Shown here: positions 1 to 7,246 of the stretch, piece by piece
Numbering within the stretch: the stretch's first letter is position 1
Layout: every line of letters starts with the position of its first letter
Origin: Aldehydirespirator sp965204875
GTDB lineage: Bacteria > Actinomycetota > Acidimicrobiia > Acidimicrobiales > Aldehydirespiratoraceae
Length of the DNA: 64,000 bases
Assembly: GCA_965204875.1 (NCBI GenBank)
Contig: OZ242020.1
Location: forward strand, 1,240,001 to 1,304,000
Reading direction: 5' to 3'
Program-made: the position numbers and the translations under genes
The notes under the pieces: generated by a model
Database searches by the model: none
Seen by the model: the letters and a program-made list of their open reading frames with translations, nothing else
What the model was told of the DNA's origin: nothing

Positions 1-192
1 CTCCACCGACGGGTCGCCCTTGAAGTAGAGGCCGGGAGCGACCCGCGCGAAACGGATGTCGTCAGGGTCTCTCACCAGCCGCGAGAGCAGGGGGTAGACG
101 GTGGTGGCCGGGGCGGGCACATCGGCGCGCCGGAAGTAGGCGCCGGCGGGCAGTGCCTCCAGCCAGTCGAGGGCGTCGGACTGTGCGGTCAT
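1..192 (-). CDS. AbiEi-like antitoxin, N-terminal fragment cut by window edge
   Basis: An open frame starts with ATG at 192 and runs off the left edge. Its first 64 residues align without gaps to the AbiEi-like protein at 39034-39681: MTAQSDALDWLEALP against VSYRADALQWLESLP, then a shared VPAP, a shared 'RVAPG-YFK' block and similar spacing. This region is the winged-helix type N-terminus that in AbiEi proteins binds the promoter of the toxin operon. A partner AbiEii toxin would be expected just beyond the edge; it cannot be seen. The alignment also fixes the start of the second copy. Identity as a paralogue is strong; function is by family only. Confidence 0.7.
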   Translation of the reverse strand, partial: MTAQSDALDWLEALPAGAYFRRADVPAPATTVYPLLSRLVRDPDDIRFARVAPGLYFKGDPSVE

Positions 193-426
193 GGCAAGAC
201 TCTATCGGCGGGCAGGTGCCTTAGCAGCGCTTTCTTGGCGAGGCTGCCGCGGGGTGCCTGCTTTACCCCTGAACCCGCCTCGGCGGCGTCCAACACGGAC
301 GCAGGAGAGGCGGGGAACCCATGCCCGTCCCCGCCGCGATCCCGAACCGCCCGGCAGCGGAGCGGCGCTTGACGCAGGGCGGGTGCGATGCCTGCTGCGC
401 TACAGGGTGAGGGTGACCTCGGCGGG

Positions 427-1452
427 CTAGGGCGACCAGTCAGCGAAGGTGTCGATCACTGGCTTCATGTCGTCCATCAGGGGATACAGCACGGGGCAGG
501 TGATGCCGGCATCGATGAACTCGGCCACCTTGTCACGGCACTGCGCCGAGGTTCCGGCGGCCATGATGCTGCGCACCAGGTCGTCTCCGATGAGCGGCGC
601 CGCCCTGTAGTAGTCGGCCTCGGTGGCGGGCCAGCCCACCACCTCCTTGACCCGGTCGATGAGTTCGGGGTCGGCACCCGAGGCGGCCATGATGTGAGGC
701 TCGGTGCCCAGGTAGTAGGCGACCAGCGACTTGCCGGTCAGCAATGCCAGATCCGGATCCTCGTCCGACAGCGAGCAGATCAGCAACTCCGGCCGATCCA
801 GGTCGGCAAGGCTGCGTCCGGATCGCACCGCTCCCGCCTCGACACGGGCCACCGCCTCACGGATGTAGCCGGTGGGAACCACGTAGTTGAGCATCGCGCC
901 GTCGGCGATCTCGCCCGTGAGTTCCAACATCTTCGGGCCTGTGGCGCCGATGTATATGGGAATGTCTCGGGGCGACTTGTCCCCGTAGGCGACGTCGAGA
1001 CGGACCCGGTCGAGGTGGACGAAATCGCCCTCGTAGCTCACCTCCTCCATCGTGAACAGCGCCCGGATCGACTCGACGTGCTCGCGCATGGCCTGCAGCG
1101 GCTTGCGGCGGCCGGCACCGACACGCCCCGCGATGGGCTCCCACCATGCGCCGAGACCCAGCATCACCCGGCTGCCACCATCGGGGGCCGGTCCCGCCAG
1201 CTCGTGCATGGTGCTCCAGGTAGCGGCGATCACCGCCGGGTTGCGCGTGTAGATGGGCAGCACCCCGCTGGCGATCCGCAGCCGCTCGGTGGACGCCAGC
1301 AGCGCGCTCATCATCACCACGCAGTCGCGTGCCAGGCGGGTGTCGGCCTGCCAGATCTCGCTGAAGCCCCGCTCCTCGGCGTACCGGGCCATCGCTATCT
1401 CATAGGCGATGTCGTGCTTGTCCTGGAAGTAGAGGGCCATGCGCTGCGTCAT
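427..1452 (-). CDS. LLM-class flavin/F420-dependent oxidoreductase
   Basis: About 341 residues, with the TIM-barrel features of the bacterial luciferase-like family: an N-terminal MALYFQDKHDIAYEIAMARY stretch, the substrate-side block RVMLGLGAWWEPIAGRVG, and IPIYIGATGPKMLELTGE near the middle, as in methylene-H4MPT reductase-like and F420-dependent oxidoreductases. Such enzymes transfer hydride from reduced F420 or FMN to an unknown substrate in the cytoplasm. The frame opens upstream with TTG at 1491, but ATG 1452 (MTQRMALYF) is the first good start; ATG 1440 is also possible. Divergent from the RidA gene at 1520, so the two may share the 68-bp gap as a promoter region. The substrate cannot be told. 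Confidence 0.85.
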   Translation of the reverse strand: MTQRMALYFQDKHDIAYEIAMARYAEERGFSEIWQADTRLARDCVVMMSALLASTERLRIASGVLPIYTRNPAVIAATWSTMHELAGPAPDGGSRVMLGLGAWWEPIAGRVGAGRRKPLQAMREHVESIRALFTMEEVSYEGDFVHLDRVRLDVAYGDKSPRDIPIYIGATGPKMLELTGEIADGAMLNYVVPTGYIREAVARVEAGAVRSGRSLADLDRPELLICSLSDEDPDLALLTGKSLVAYYLGTEPHIMAASGADPELIDRVKEVVGWPATEADYYRAAPLIGDDLVRSIMAAGTSAQCRDKVAEFIDAGITCPVLYPLMDDMKPVIDTFADWSP

Positions 1453-1519
1453 GGCCTCAGATTGTGTCAGCCCCCGGCGCTGACTGCGCAAGCGTGCCGC
1501 TGCCCTATCATCGCCCGCG

Positions 1520-1906
1520 ATGGCCTCGCGAGCGATCCGACCCGCCCAGATCGCGCCGCCCGCGGCCCGCTACGCCCACGCTGTGGAGACATCCGGCGCG
1601 ACACGCTGGCTGCACACCGCCGGTGTCGTGCCGACAAGGCCCGACGGCGGTGTCGCAAGCGACATCGGCGAGCAGGCCGAAGCCGTCTGGCACAACATCG
1701 CGGTTCTGCTCGCCGAGGCAGGCATGGCTCCCAGCGACATCGTGTCTGTCACGACCTACGTGGTGCCCGGCCAGAACCTTGCGGCGGTGATGGCCGAGCG
1801 CGACCGGTTTCTGGGAGACCACCTCGCTGCCTCCACGCTGGTAATCGTGCCGGAGTTGGCGCGGCCGGCGTGGAAGATGGAGATCGCCGTCATCGCAGCC
1901 GCCTGA
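1520..1906 (+). CDS. RidA/YjgF/UK114 family protein
   Basis: A 128-residue protein with the single chorismate-mutase-like RidA fold: an early GATRWLHTAGVVP block, a central helix EQAEAVWHNIAVLLAEAGM, then DIVSVTTYVV and the C-terminal PAWKMEIAVIAAA strand with the family Arg just before it. RidA proteins deaminate reactive enamine/imine intermediates formed by PLP enzymes; other members of the superfamily have catabolic roles. It starts with ATG in the gap to the divergent LLM oxidoreductase and ends 12 bp before the convergent flavodoxin-like gene. A second RidA-like gene lies at 26823-27218. Confidence 0.85.
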   Translation: MASRAIRPAQIAPPAARYAHAVETSGATRWLHTAGVVPTRPDGGVASDIGEQAEAVWHNIAVLLAEAGMAPSDIVSVTTYVVPGQNLAAVMAERDRFLGDHLAASTLVIVPELARPAWKMEIAVIAAA

Positions 1907-1917
1907 GAGGCTGCGGC

Positions 1918-2430
1918 TCAGGCTCCGATGTCGGCCATCTCGATGGCGACGCGGTCGACGAAGGCGGAGATCTCGGCAGTGGTTCGCCGGTCGACGCCGT
2001 AGAGCCCCAGCCAGCGCAGCCGCGTGCCGGGCGCGCACAAGCGGGCGACCGAGCGCTTGAGCAGGTGCCGCCCGGGCTCGCCCTGGAGCCGGTTGACCCA
2101 GCCGGTCGAGCCGTGGGTGGTGACCGCTACAAAGTGCCGCACCGTGCGCAGCGGCGAGCCGGCCGGCTCAGCGGCCCCGTCGATCCACGCCGCCAACTCC
2201 TCCTGGACCCAGCGCAGCAGCGGCGCCGGCAGCCCGCCCCACCAGGTCGGGTAGACGCAGACCAGCCCCCCGGCACCGGCGAGGCTCGCACCCGCGATCC
2301 ACTCGCCCTGCGCGAGACGCACGATCTGCACCTCGTGACCTGCGGTTTCGAGCGCAGCCACGACACGATCGCGCAACACGGTGTTGAGGCAGTCCTGCAG
2401 CGGGTGAGATTGCAGCACAACGAAGCGCAC
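1918..2430 (-). CDS. NAD(P)H-dependent FMN oxidoreductase, flavodoxin-like fold
   Basis: 170 residues with the MdaB/NQO-like arrangement: an N-terminal beta strand with the phosphate-binding turn (MRFVVLQSHPLQDCLNTVLRD), a second strand HEVQIVRL, the FMN-site block VCVYPTWWGGLPAPLLRW, and a later strand RHFVAVTTHGSTGW. Known members are two-electron quinone reductases that use a tightly bound flavin. Start is GTG 2430. It converges on the RidA gene and is preceded upstream by a 36-bp direct repeat pair. Substrate unknown. Confidence 0.75.
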   Translation of the reverse strand: MRFVVLQSHPLQDCLNTVLRDRVVAALETAGHEVQIVRLAQGEWIAGASLAGAGGLVCVYPTWWGGLPAPLLRWVQEELAAWIDGAAEPAGSPLRTVRHFVAVTTHGSTGWVNRLQGEPGRHLLKRSVARLCAPGTRLRWLGLYGVDRRTTAEISAFVDRVAIEMADIGA

Positions 2431-2483
2431 CCCGCGCAGACTACTCAGCTGTGCCGGCAGACTCCTGCGAGCCCCCGGCCGGT

Positions 2484-2591
2484 GTCACGATCACCTCACG
2501 ATCGCTGAGAACCCCACACCTTGTCGCCGCAGCCAGCGCACACGCGGGTGGCGTGGTCACGATCACCTCACGATCACTGCGAACCCCACAC
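2484..2591. repeat. Pair of 36-bp direct repeats, period 72 bp
   Basis: Copies at 2484-2519 and 2556-2591 match at 34 of 36 positions. Each contains the internal repeat TCACGATCACCTCACGATC and ends in GAACCCCACAC. They lie in the 206-bp gap between the flavodoxin-like gene and the split-barrel gene starting at 2637. The 72-bp period matches that of other duplications in this window. Confidence 0.9.
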
Positions 2592-2636
2592 GACGCTGCG
2601 GCTGCGGCGGATGCGGGCCGGGTCTAGATTGGGCGC

Positions 2637-3122
2637 ATGTCGCGTGACTTAGTGGCATGGTCGGAGTTCGAGCACTCAGACCCGGAGCTGGCCGCGCTGG
2701 TGAAGGCCAGGTTCGACAGCCATCAACACGCTGTCATCGCCACCCTGAAAGCCGACGGTTCGCCCCGGCTCTCCGGGATGGAGGCACCCATCAGGTCTGG
2801 CCAGATCTGGCTGGGAATGACTCCCGGGTCGCGCAAGGCGACCGATCTGCGGCGTGATCCGCGCTACGCACTGCACAGCGCGCCCGACTCCGAGCTCCTG
2901 CCCGACGGCGACGCCCGCATCGAGGGCACGGTCTCTACCGCCGATCCCGACCAGAGGGCTGAGTTCATCGCCGGTCACCGCCACCCGATCGACGATCCAG
3001 CGAAGATGGTGCTGTTCACGGCCCGCATCAGCAAGGCCGTGCTGGTGCGGGTAGCCGCCGACTACCTGATCATCGAATCGTGGACCCCGGCCCGAGGGCG
3101 CCGCACCAGCCGCCATCAGTAG
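2637..3122 (+). CDS. FMN/F420-binding split-barrel protein (pyridoxamine phosphate oxidase family)
   Basis: 161 residues. After a short helix (ELAALVKARFDSHQHAVIATLKADGSPRLS, roughly residues 19-47) come the strands typical of this barrel: IWLGMTPGSRKATDLRRDPRYALHS, and IEGTVSTADPDQRAEF. Members bind FMN, F420 or biliverdin and reduce small ligands; which cofactor is used here cannot be read off. ATG 2637 begins about 45 bp after a direct-repeat pair. Cytoplasmic, apparently monocistronic. Confidence 0.8.
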   Translation: MSRDLVAWSEFEHSDPELAALVKARFDSHQHAVIATLKADGSPRLSGMEAPIRSGQIWLGMTPGSRKATDLRRDPRYALHSAPDSELLPDGDARIEGTVSTADPDQRAEFIAGHRHPIDDPAKMVLFTARISKAVLVRVAADYLIIESWTPARGRRTSRHQ

Positions 3123-3250
3123 GCCGAGGCGCCGACACCGACGCACGGACACGCCATGGCAACGAACTCCGTAAGCACACGCGCGCCGAGCCCACGACCT
3201 TGATTGAAGCATCGCGTTGGTGATCAACACATCGCGTAGGCTCGCCGGGC

Positions 3251-3817
3251 GTGGAACTCCGTGAATGGATCGTGTCAGACCTCAGGTCGCTGCGAGCCAA
3301 GCTCGCCGGCGGTGTGCTGAGGCTGATTCCTCCGCAGCGGCGAACCGAGCGCGCCGACGGCGGCGGGATCGCCCCCGTCTACGTGCTGTGGCACCTGGCC
3401 CGGCATCACGACGTGGCGGTCAACGGTGTGTTGCGCCACAAGCCCGCGGTGGTGGACAGCTGGACAGAACGCCTCGGCCTGAACGAGGATCTGTGGAGAG
3501 GTCTGGCGGAGGGCGAGGATGTCGACCTGGTGGACATCCTCGACCCCGAGGCGGTCGGCGAGTACGCACTCGCCGTGATCGACTCCACTGCGGATTGGCT
3601 CGAGGGCAGCGGCTTGCCGGCAATGGACGACCGGCCCGACACCGCCTCGGCGCTGGCCGAGATCGGCACGCCCGAGGACCGCTTCGACTGGCTCTACTCG
3701 ATGTGGGACGGCAAGCCAGCTGCATGGTTCCTGCAGTGGAGCGCCGTGGGTCACGGCATCAACCACCTCGGCGAACTGATCTCAATCCGCAACCGGATGG
3801 GCCTGAGCCCCTTCTAG
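3251..3817 (+). CDS. DinB-like four-helix metalloenzyme fold protein
   Basis: 188 residues with a GTG start at 3251. The conserved histidines of DinB-like proteins are in place: VLWHLARHHDVAVN (residues about 45-58) and the C-terminal GHGINHLGELISIRNRMG. Related actinobacterial proteins are metal-dependent and often use mycothiol, as in maleylpyruvate isomerase-like S-transferases. No neighbour tells the substrate. The flanks (3123-3250 and 3818-3970) hold no gene that I can support. Confidence 0.75.
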   Translation: MELREWIVSDLRSLRAKLAGGVLRLIPPQRRTERADGGGIAPVYVLWHLARHHDVAVNGVLRHKPAVVDSWTERLGLNEDLWRGLAEGEDVDLVDILDPEAVGEYALAVIDSTADWLEGSGLPAMDDRPDTASALAEIGTPEDRFDWLYSMWDGKPAAWFLQWSAVGHGINHLGELISIRNRMGLSPF

Positions 3818-3970
3818 CCGAGCTATTGGCACCATCAGGGGCAAGCTCAGCAACTTCTGTTGGCGATCGCGACCGGAGGCAGCGCAAGCTCTATCGGTGG
3901 TTGCTGCTGAGGGCGGTGTAGACGGTGTGGGCGCTGTGCCCGGTGTGGAGTTTGCGGGGTTGCGAGCCGG

Positions 3971-4942
3971 TTACGACACTCTCGGTGGGGCGAACGTGAA
4001 CGCAACCGGACTCTTACCCATGTCGTTCACGGCACGAAGCTCAATCTGATGCCACCTGCGATCGATCTCACCGTGCGGCGTATATCTAATGACGTAGCCG
4101 GTCACTGTATGCCTGATCCTGGCAATAGCGTTGTCGGTGACAACACTTATGTCCGTCCATTGGCCCCAGCGACGACCGGTTCGGCGCTGTCTCATCTGAT
4201 ACTTGGTGATCGAGTCGTCACCAGGGTCGTCCCACGACACCACCACGGTATCGCCTTCAGGCACGGCTTGGATGTTCTTCGGCGCGCCTGGCTTGGACGG
4301 CGCCACAGTGGTAGTCGTGGTGGTGGTAGTCGGCGCCACAGTGGTGGTGGTGGTTGTGGGCGCCACAGTAGTAGTAGGCACCTGTGTCTCGTCGGTTGCA
4401 GTGGATTTGGAAGTGTCCCTGAGAGGTAGATCGGCTACAGTTACTGATCTGCGACTATGGCCCGCATCGTTCACGGCGCGGATGTGGAAGTCGTAACCCC
4501 TGCTGTCGACTTCGCCGCGTGGCGTGAATTTGACCGGCAAGATCACCGTATAGGTAGTGGTACTCGCGCTAGAGAGAGGGATGTCCCTCCACTGGATCCA
4601 GCGCTTCCCGTGCCTGCGCTGCCGCATCTGATATTTGGTGATCGATTCATCTCCGGGGTCATCCCATGACAGGATCACCGAATTGAGCGCTGGCTCACTT
4701 CGGAGGTTTTGCGGTCTGTCAGGGCGCTCAGACACTGCGGAATTCGTGGTCTGTGCCTGCGCCGGCTGGGGCAGCAGAGCCGCGAGCAGCGCCACCGTCG
4801 CAAGACCTGCGAGAATCGCGTGGCGACGCCGGCCTGCGACTTGGCCGACACCGCACCGCCTAGCGACGCCGCGCTGCCCGGTCATTGTATCACCCCTGCG
4901 GGGGGGGGACTCCTTACGCCGATTGCTGATCCTGAATGTCAT
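3971..4942 (-). CDS. Secreted protein with two fibronectin type III-like domains and a Thr-rich linker
   Basis: 323 residues if read from ATG 4942, which has an excellent Shine-Dalgarno (GGGAGG, 5 nt away); ATG 4885 (MTGQRGVARR) also has one (AGGGG, 8-9 nt away). Between the two starts the coding strand has nine consecutive C (4900-4908), so slippage would separate them. A signal peptide follows: Arg-rich n-region, hydrophobic ILAGLATVALLAALLPQ, cleavage near AQA-QT. Two similar beta domains share SWDDPGD-SITKYQMRQRR, typical of fibronectin type III, and are joined by repeated VAPTTTTTT (about 4300-4390 in DNA). Likely an exported, surface-associated protein; binding partner unknown. Confidence 0.7.
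   Translation of the reverse strand: MTFRISNRRKESPPRRGDTMTGQRGVARRCGVGQVAGRRRHAILAGLATVALLAALLPQPAQAQTTNSAVSERPDRPQNLRSEPALNSVILSWDDPGDESITKYQMRQRRHGKRWIQWRDIPLSSASTTTYTVILPVKFTPRGEVDSRGYDFHIRAVNDAGHSRRSVTVADLPLRDTSKSTATDETQVPTTTVAPTTTTTTVAPTTTTTTTTVAPSKPGAPKNIQAVPEGDTVVVSWDDPGDDSITKYQMRQRRTGRRWGQWTDISVVTDNAIARIRHTVTGYVIRYTPHGEIDRRWHQIELRAVNDMGKSPVAFTFAPPRVS
4900..4908. repeat. Homopolymeric G9 tract (C9 on coding strand) at 5' end of surface-protein gene
   Basis: Nine G on the + strand lie between two well-placed start codons (4942 and 4885) of the leftward secreted-protein gene. In the present length both starts are in one frame. A gain or loss of one base would send ribosomes from the upstream start into a stop close to or overlapping the second start. 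Confidence 0.85.
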
Positions 4943-4954
4943 GAAGACCTCCCA

Positions 4955-4983
4955 TTGACATTTTGCGGGAACTCCGGTACTCT
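4955..4983 (+). promoter_or_regulatory. Possible rightward sigma70-type promoter
   Basis: A consensus TTGACA at 4955-4960 is followed, after 17 bp, by TACTCT at 4978-4983. The -10 element sits inside the loop of a perfect inverted repeat (4968-4996), so a protein bound to the repeat would cover the promoter. No convincing gene lies to the right before 5302; a small RNA or a short peptide is possible. Based on pattern only. Confidence 0.35.
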
Positions 4984-4996
4984 GAACCGGAGTTCC
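4968..4996. promoter_or_regulatory. Perfect 11-bp inverted repeat, likely operator
   Basis: GGAACTCCGGT (4968-4978) and ACCGGAGTTCC (4986-4996) are exact complements around a 7-base loop. There is no T-run on either side, so an intrinsic terminator is unlikely. It lies 26 bp upstream of the strong ATG of the leftward secreted-protein gene and overlaps a rightward promoter-like pair. The rest of the 360-bp gap 4943-5302 holds nothing I recognise. Confidence 0.6.
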
Positions 4997-5302
4997 TGTT
5001 GTGGCATGACCTCAAACTTCGGACACTACAGGCTCTCAGTATCACATGGGAACATGCGCTGTCCAGGACGAGCAGTGTGACATTCGTCACACACATACAT
5101 CTGCAGGCTGTTCACAGCAACGAGAACTTCCTGAACTGCGGCTGACTGACCTGCGATCTATGCCCGACCGTAGTCGACACGCTCCGAACAGCTTCGGGTT
5201 CCGGCCCTCCGAAGCGTTCGAGCCTTCGGAAACGTGGATGAGGGTGGTTGAGGATTCTCGAGCAGGAGCGAGGACGATGCTGGAACCGGGTTGCGGAAGC
5301 GT

Positions 5303-6208
5303 TCAGACTCCGCGGGGGTCGGTCGCCTGGGATGAGTGCCAGCGCAGCACGCGCCTCTCGACCGCGATCAGCAGCAGCACGAAAGCGACCCCGATGAAGG
5401 CCAGCACGAAGACGCTGCCCCAGAGCTGTTCCACCAGAAGCCGGGACTGAGCCACCCGGGCGGCGTTGCCGAGGCCCTCCTTGGAGTTGAAGAACTCGCC
5501 CACCACCGCGCCGACCAGTGCCAGGCCGACACAGATCCGCCCCGCGGCGAACAGGTACGGCAGCGAGTGCGGCAACCGAAGGCGCCAGTAGATCTCCCAG
5601 CGACTGGCATCGACCGACCGGAGCAGCTCGTGGGTGTCGGCGTCCACAGCCCGCAGGCCGGTGAGCGCGTTGGCCACGAACGGCACCCAGGCGAAGAGCA
5701 TGGCCGTCAAGATCTTCGGCCAGGGCGAGAAACCGAACCAGAGCAGGAAGATCGGCACCAGCACCGCCACCGGTGTGGACTGCAGCAGCACGATCACCGG
5801 CATGGTCGCTCGCTCGACGAACTGCGAGTGCGCCATCGCGGTGGCGACGATGACCGCGGCGAGGAACGCCATCCAGAACCCCCAGAACGCCTCCTGCACC
5901 GTCACGAGGCCGTTGCGCCAGTAGAAGCCAGGATCGTCGATGATGTGACGCAGCACGTCGGACGGCAGCGGCAGCGTGAGGGGCCGGAGGTCGCGGACCT
6001 GAACGTACACCTCCCAGCCCGCGAAGAAGGCCGTGAGACCGGCGAAGGGCGCGATGAGCAGCAGCAAGCGCCTCACCGGCTGCCTCGGCATCTCCGGCGG
6101 CGTGTCCTGCGAGGACTCCTCCGGCGGCTGCCGCGGATCGATCAAGCGTCCAGCCACCTCCGACGGCTCGTCCCGCGAGGACTCTCTAGGCACCATCAGC
6201 TCGACCAT
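5303..6208 (-). CDS. ABC transporter permease, SsuC/TauC type
   Basis: 301 residues: a polar N-terminal tail, then about six membrane spans (for example LLLLIAPFAGLTAFFAGW and the last LIAVERR-ending span). The cytoplasmic loop between spans carries the EAA motif region ELLRSVDASRWEIYWRLRLPHSLPYLFAAGR, which docks on the ATPase. Family members import sulfonates, nitrate, thiamine precursors or similar small molecules. ATG 6208 lies inside the ATPase gene; ATG 6196 forms a TGATG overlap with its stop and is an equally good start. Last gene of the operon SBP-ATPase-permease read leftward from 8353. Confidence 0.85.
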   Translation of the reverse strand: MVELMVPRESSRDEPSEVAGRLIDPRQPPEESSQDTPPEMPRQPVRRLLLLIAPFAGLTAFFAGWEVYVQVRDLRPLTLPLPSDVLRHIIDDPGFYWRNGLVTVQEAFWGFWMAFLAAVIVATAMAHSQFVERATMPVIVLLQSTPVAVLVPIFLLWFGFSPWPKILTAMLFAWVPFVANALTGLRAVDADTHELLRSVDASRWEIYWRLRLPHSLPYLFAAGRICVGLALVGAVVGEFFNSKEGLGNAARVAQSRLLVEQLWGSVFVLAFIGVAFVLLLIAVERRVLRWHSSQATDPRGV

Positions 6209-6978
6209 CCCTGCCGCAATGCCGACCGGATCTCGGCGAGCACCTGGTGGAACTCGGCAGTGTCCTCGACCGAGGCGTGCCGCGGTCTGGGCAGCCTCAC
6301 GTCGACGACCCTGGCGATGCGTCCCGGCCTGGAACCCAGCACCGCCACGCGGTCCGACAGCGCCACCGCCTCGGGAATGGAGTGCGTCACGAACAGCACC
6401 GTGCTGCCGACCTGCTCCCAGAGGTCGAGCAGCAGGTAGCGCATCTCGGCCCGGGTCATCTCATCGAGAGCAGAGAACGGCTCGTCCATCAGCAGCACGG
6501 GAGCACCCAGAGCGAAGGCCCGGGCGAGGCTGACCCGCTGCTGGAGACCGCCGCTCAGCTCGCTCGGCAACGAGTCCAGGAACGGGCTCAGACCCATGTC
6601 GTCGAGCATTCTCTCCTGGCTGCTCGCGGACATGGCACGGCTGCCGTGCTTGCGGTTGACATCGCCTAGCAGCGAGATGTTGCGCCGCACGGTGCGCCAC
6701 GGCAGCAGGGCCGGGTGCTGGGGCACGAACCCGTAACGCTTCTGGCGGCGGGCCTCGACCGGCGGCCGGCGGTTGACCGTGACGGTGCCGCGGTCGGGTT
6801 CCAGGAGACCGCCGGCGAGACGCAACATCGTGGACTTGCCGCAACCGGAGGGACCGATCAGGCTCACGAACTCCGACTCGCCCACGTCGAGGCTCACCCG
6901 CGAGAGAGCATGCACCCGCCGGTCGTCGCGCCCGAACCACTTCGACACAGAATCGAAGCTGATCGCCGGCTCGGTCAC
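6196..6978 (-). CDS. ABC transporter ATP-binding protein, SsuB/TauB type
   Basis: About 260 residues with a full ABC set: Walker A GPSGCGKST, Q-loop FVPQHP, signature LSGGLQQR, Walker B VLLMDEPFSALD and switch histidine FVTHSIPEA. It powers the permease encoded next. The frame is open up to GTG 7038, but the region above 6978 is a 74-bp tandem duplication. GTG 6978 (VTEPAISFDSV), one base after the stop of a short repeat-derived frame, is the simplest start. The specificity of this importer is unknown. Confidence 0.85.
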   Translation of the reverse strand: MTEPAISFDSVSKWFGRDDRRVHALSRVSLDVGESEFVSLIGPSGCGKSTMLRLAGGLLEPDRGTVTVNRRPPVEARRQKRYGFVPQHPALLPWRTVRRNISLLGDVNRKHGSRAMSASSQERMLDDMGLSPFLDSLPSELSGGLQQRVSLARAFALGAPVLLMDEPFSALDEMTRAEMRYLLLDLWEQVGSTVLFVTHSIPEAVALSDRVAVLGSRPGRIARVVDVRLPRPRHASVEDTAEFHQVLAEIRSALRQGWSS

Positions 6979-6979
6979 G

Positions 6980-7048
6980 TCACGCACCACCCGGCCGAAC
7001 CGCGTGGCCCGCACGCGCACCCACCCCGGCGCCGGCACCCAACTCCAT
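6980..7048 (-). other. Bridging mini-ORF B (22 codons) ahead of ABC ATPase
   Basis: ATG 7048 to TGA 6980. The start overlaps the stop of mini-ORF A as TGATG, and the stop lies one base before the likely GTG start of the ATPase gene. The peptide begins MELGAGAGVGARAGHAVR and is nearly the same as mini-ORF A because the two frames are copies of one 74-bp unit. Whether it is translated is unknown. Confidence 0.45.
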
Positions 7049-7138
7049 CACCTCAACGCACCACCCAACCGAACCGCGTGGCCCGCACGCGCACCCACTC
7101 CAGCGCAGGCACCCAACTCGATCACCTCAACACACCAC
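6985..7138. repeat. 74-bp tandem duplication at start of ABC ATPase gene
   Basis: Two imperfect copies, 6985-7058 and 7059-7132, and the first six bases (CACCAC) of a third. The copies differ at a handful of positions. They create two chained short frames upstream of the ATPase gene. The remaining gap to 7246 shows nothing else. Confidence 0.9.
7048..7125 (-). other. Bridging mini-ORF A (25 codons) ahead of ABC ATPase
   Basis: GTG 7125 to TGA 7048, overlapping the ATG of mini-ORF B as TGATG. The product shares GVGARAGHAVR with mini-ORF B. It lies 121 bp downstream of the stop of the substrate-binding protein gene. Translation is not proven. Confidence 0.4.
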
Positions 7139-7246
7139 GTCACTTGCGCGTCCTGCCCCTCGCCGGCCACGTCACACGCTGAGAGCCATCACTCGCACAT
7201 CCGTGCCGCGTGACTCCGAGCGTTCACCACGCACCCTCGGCGCGCG

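Noticed and set aside
388..2508. A 706-codon rightward open frame across the first enzymes
   Set aside because: It lies opposite to two clear leftward genes and across a rightward RidA gene, has no recognisable domain and is the usual antisense open frame of GC-rich DNA.
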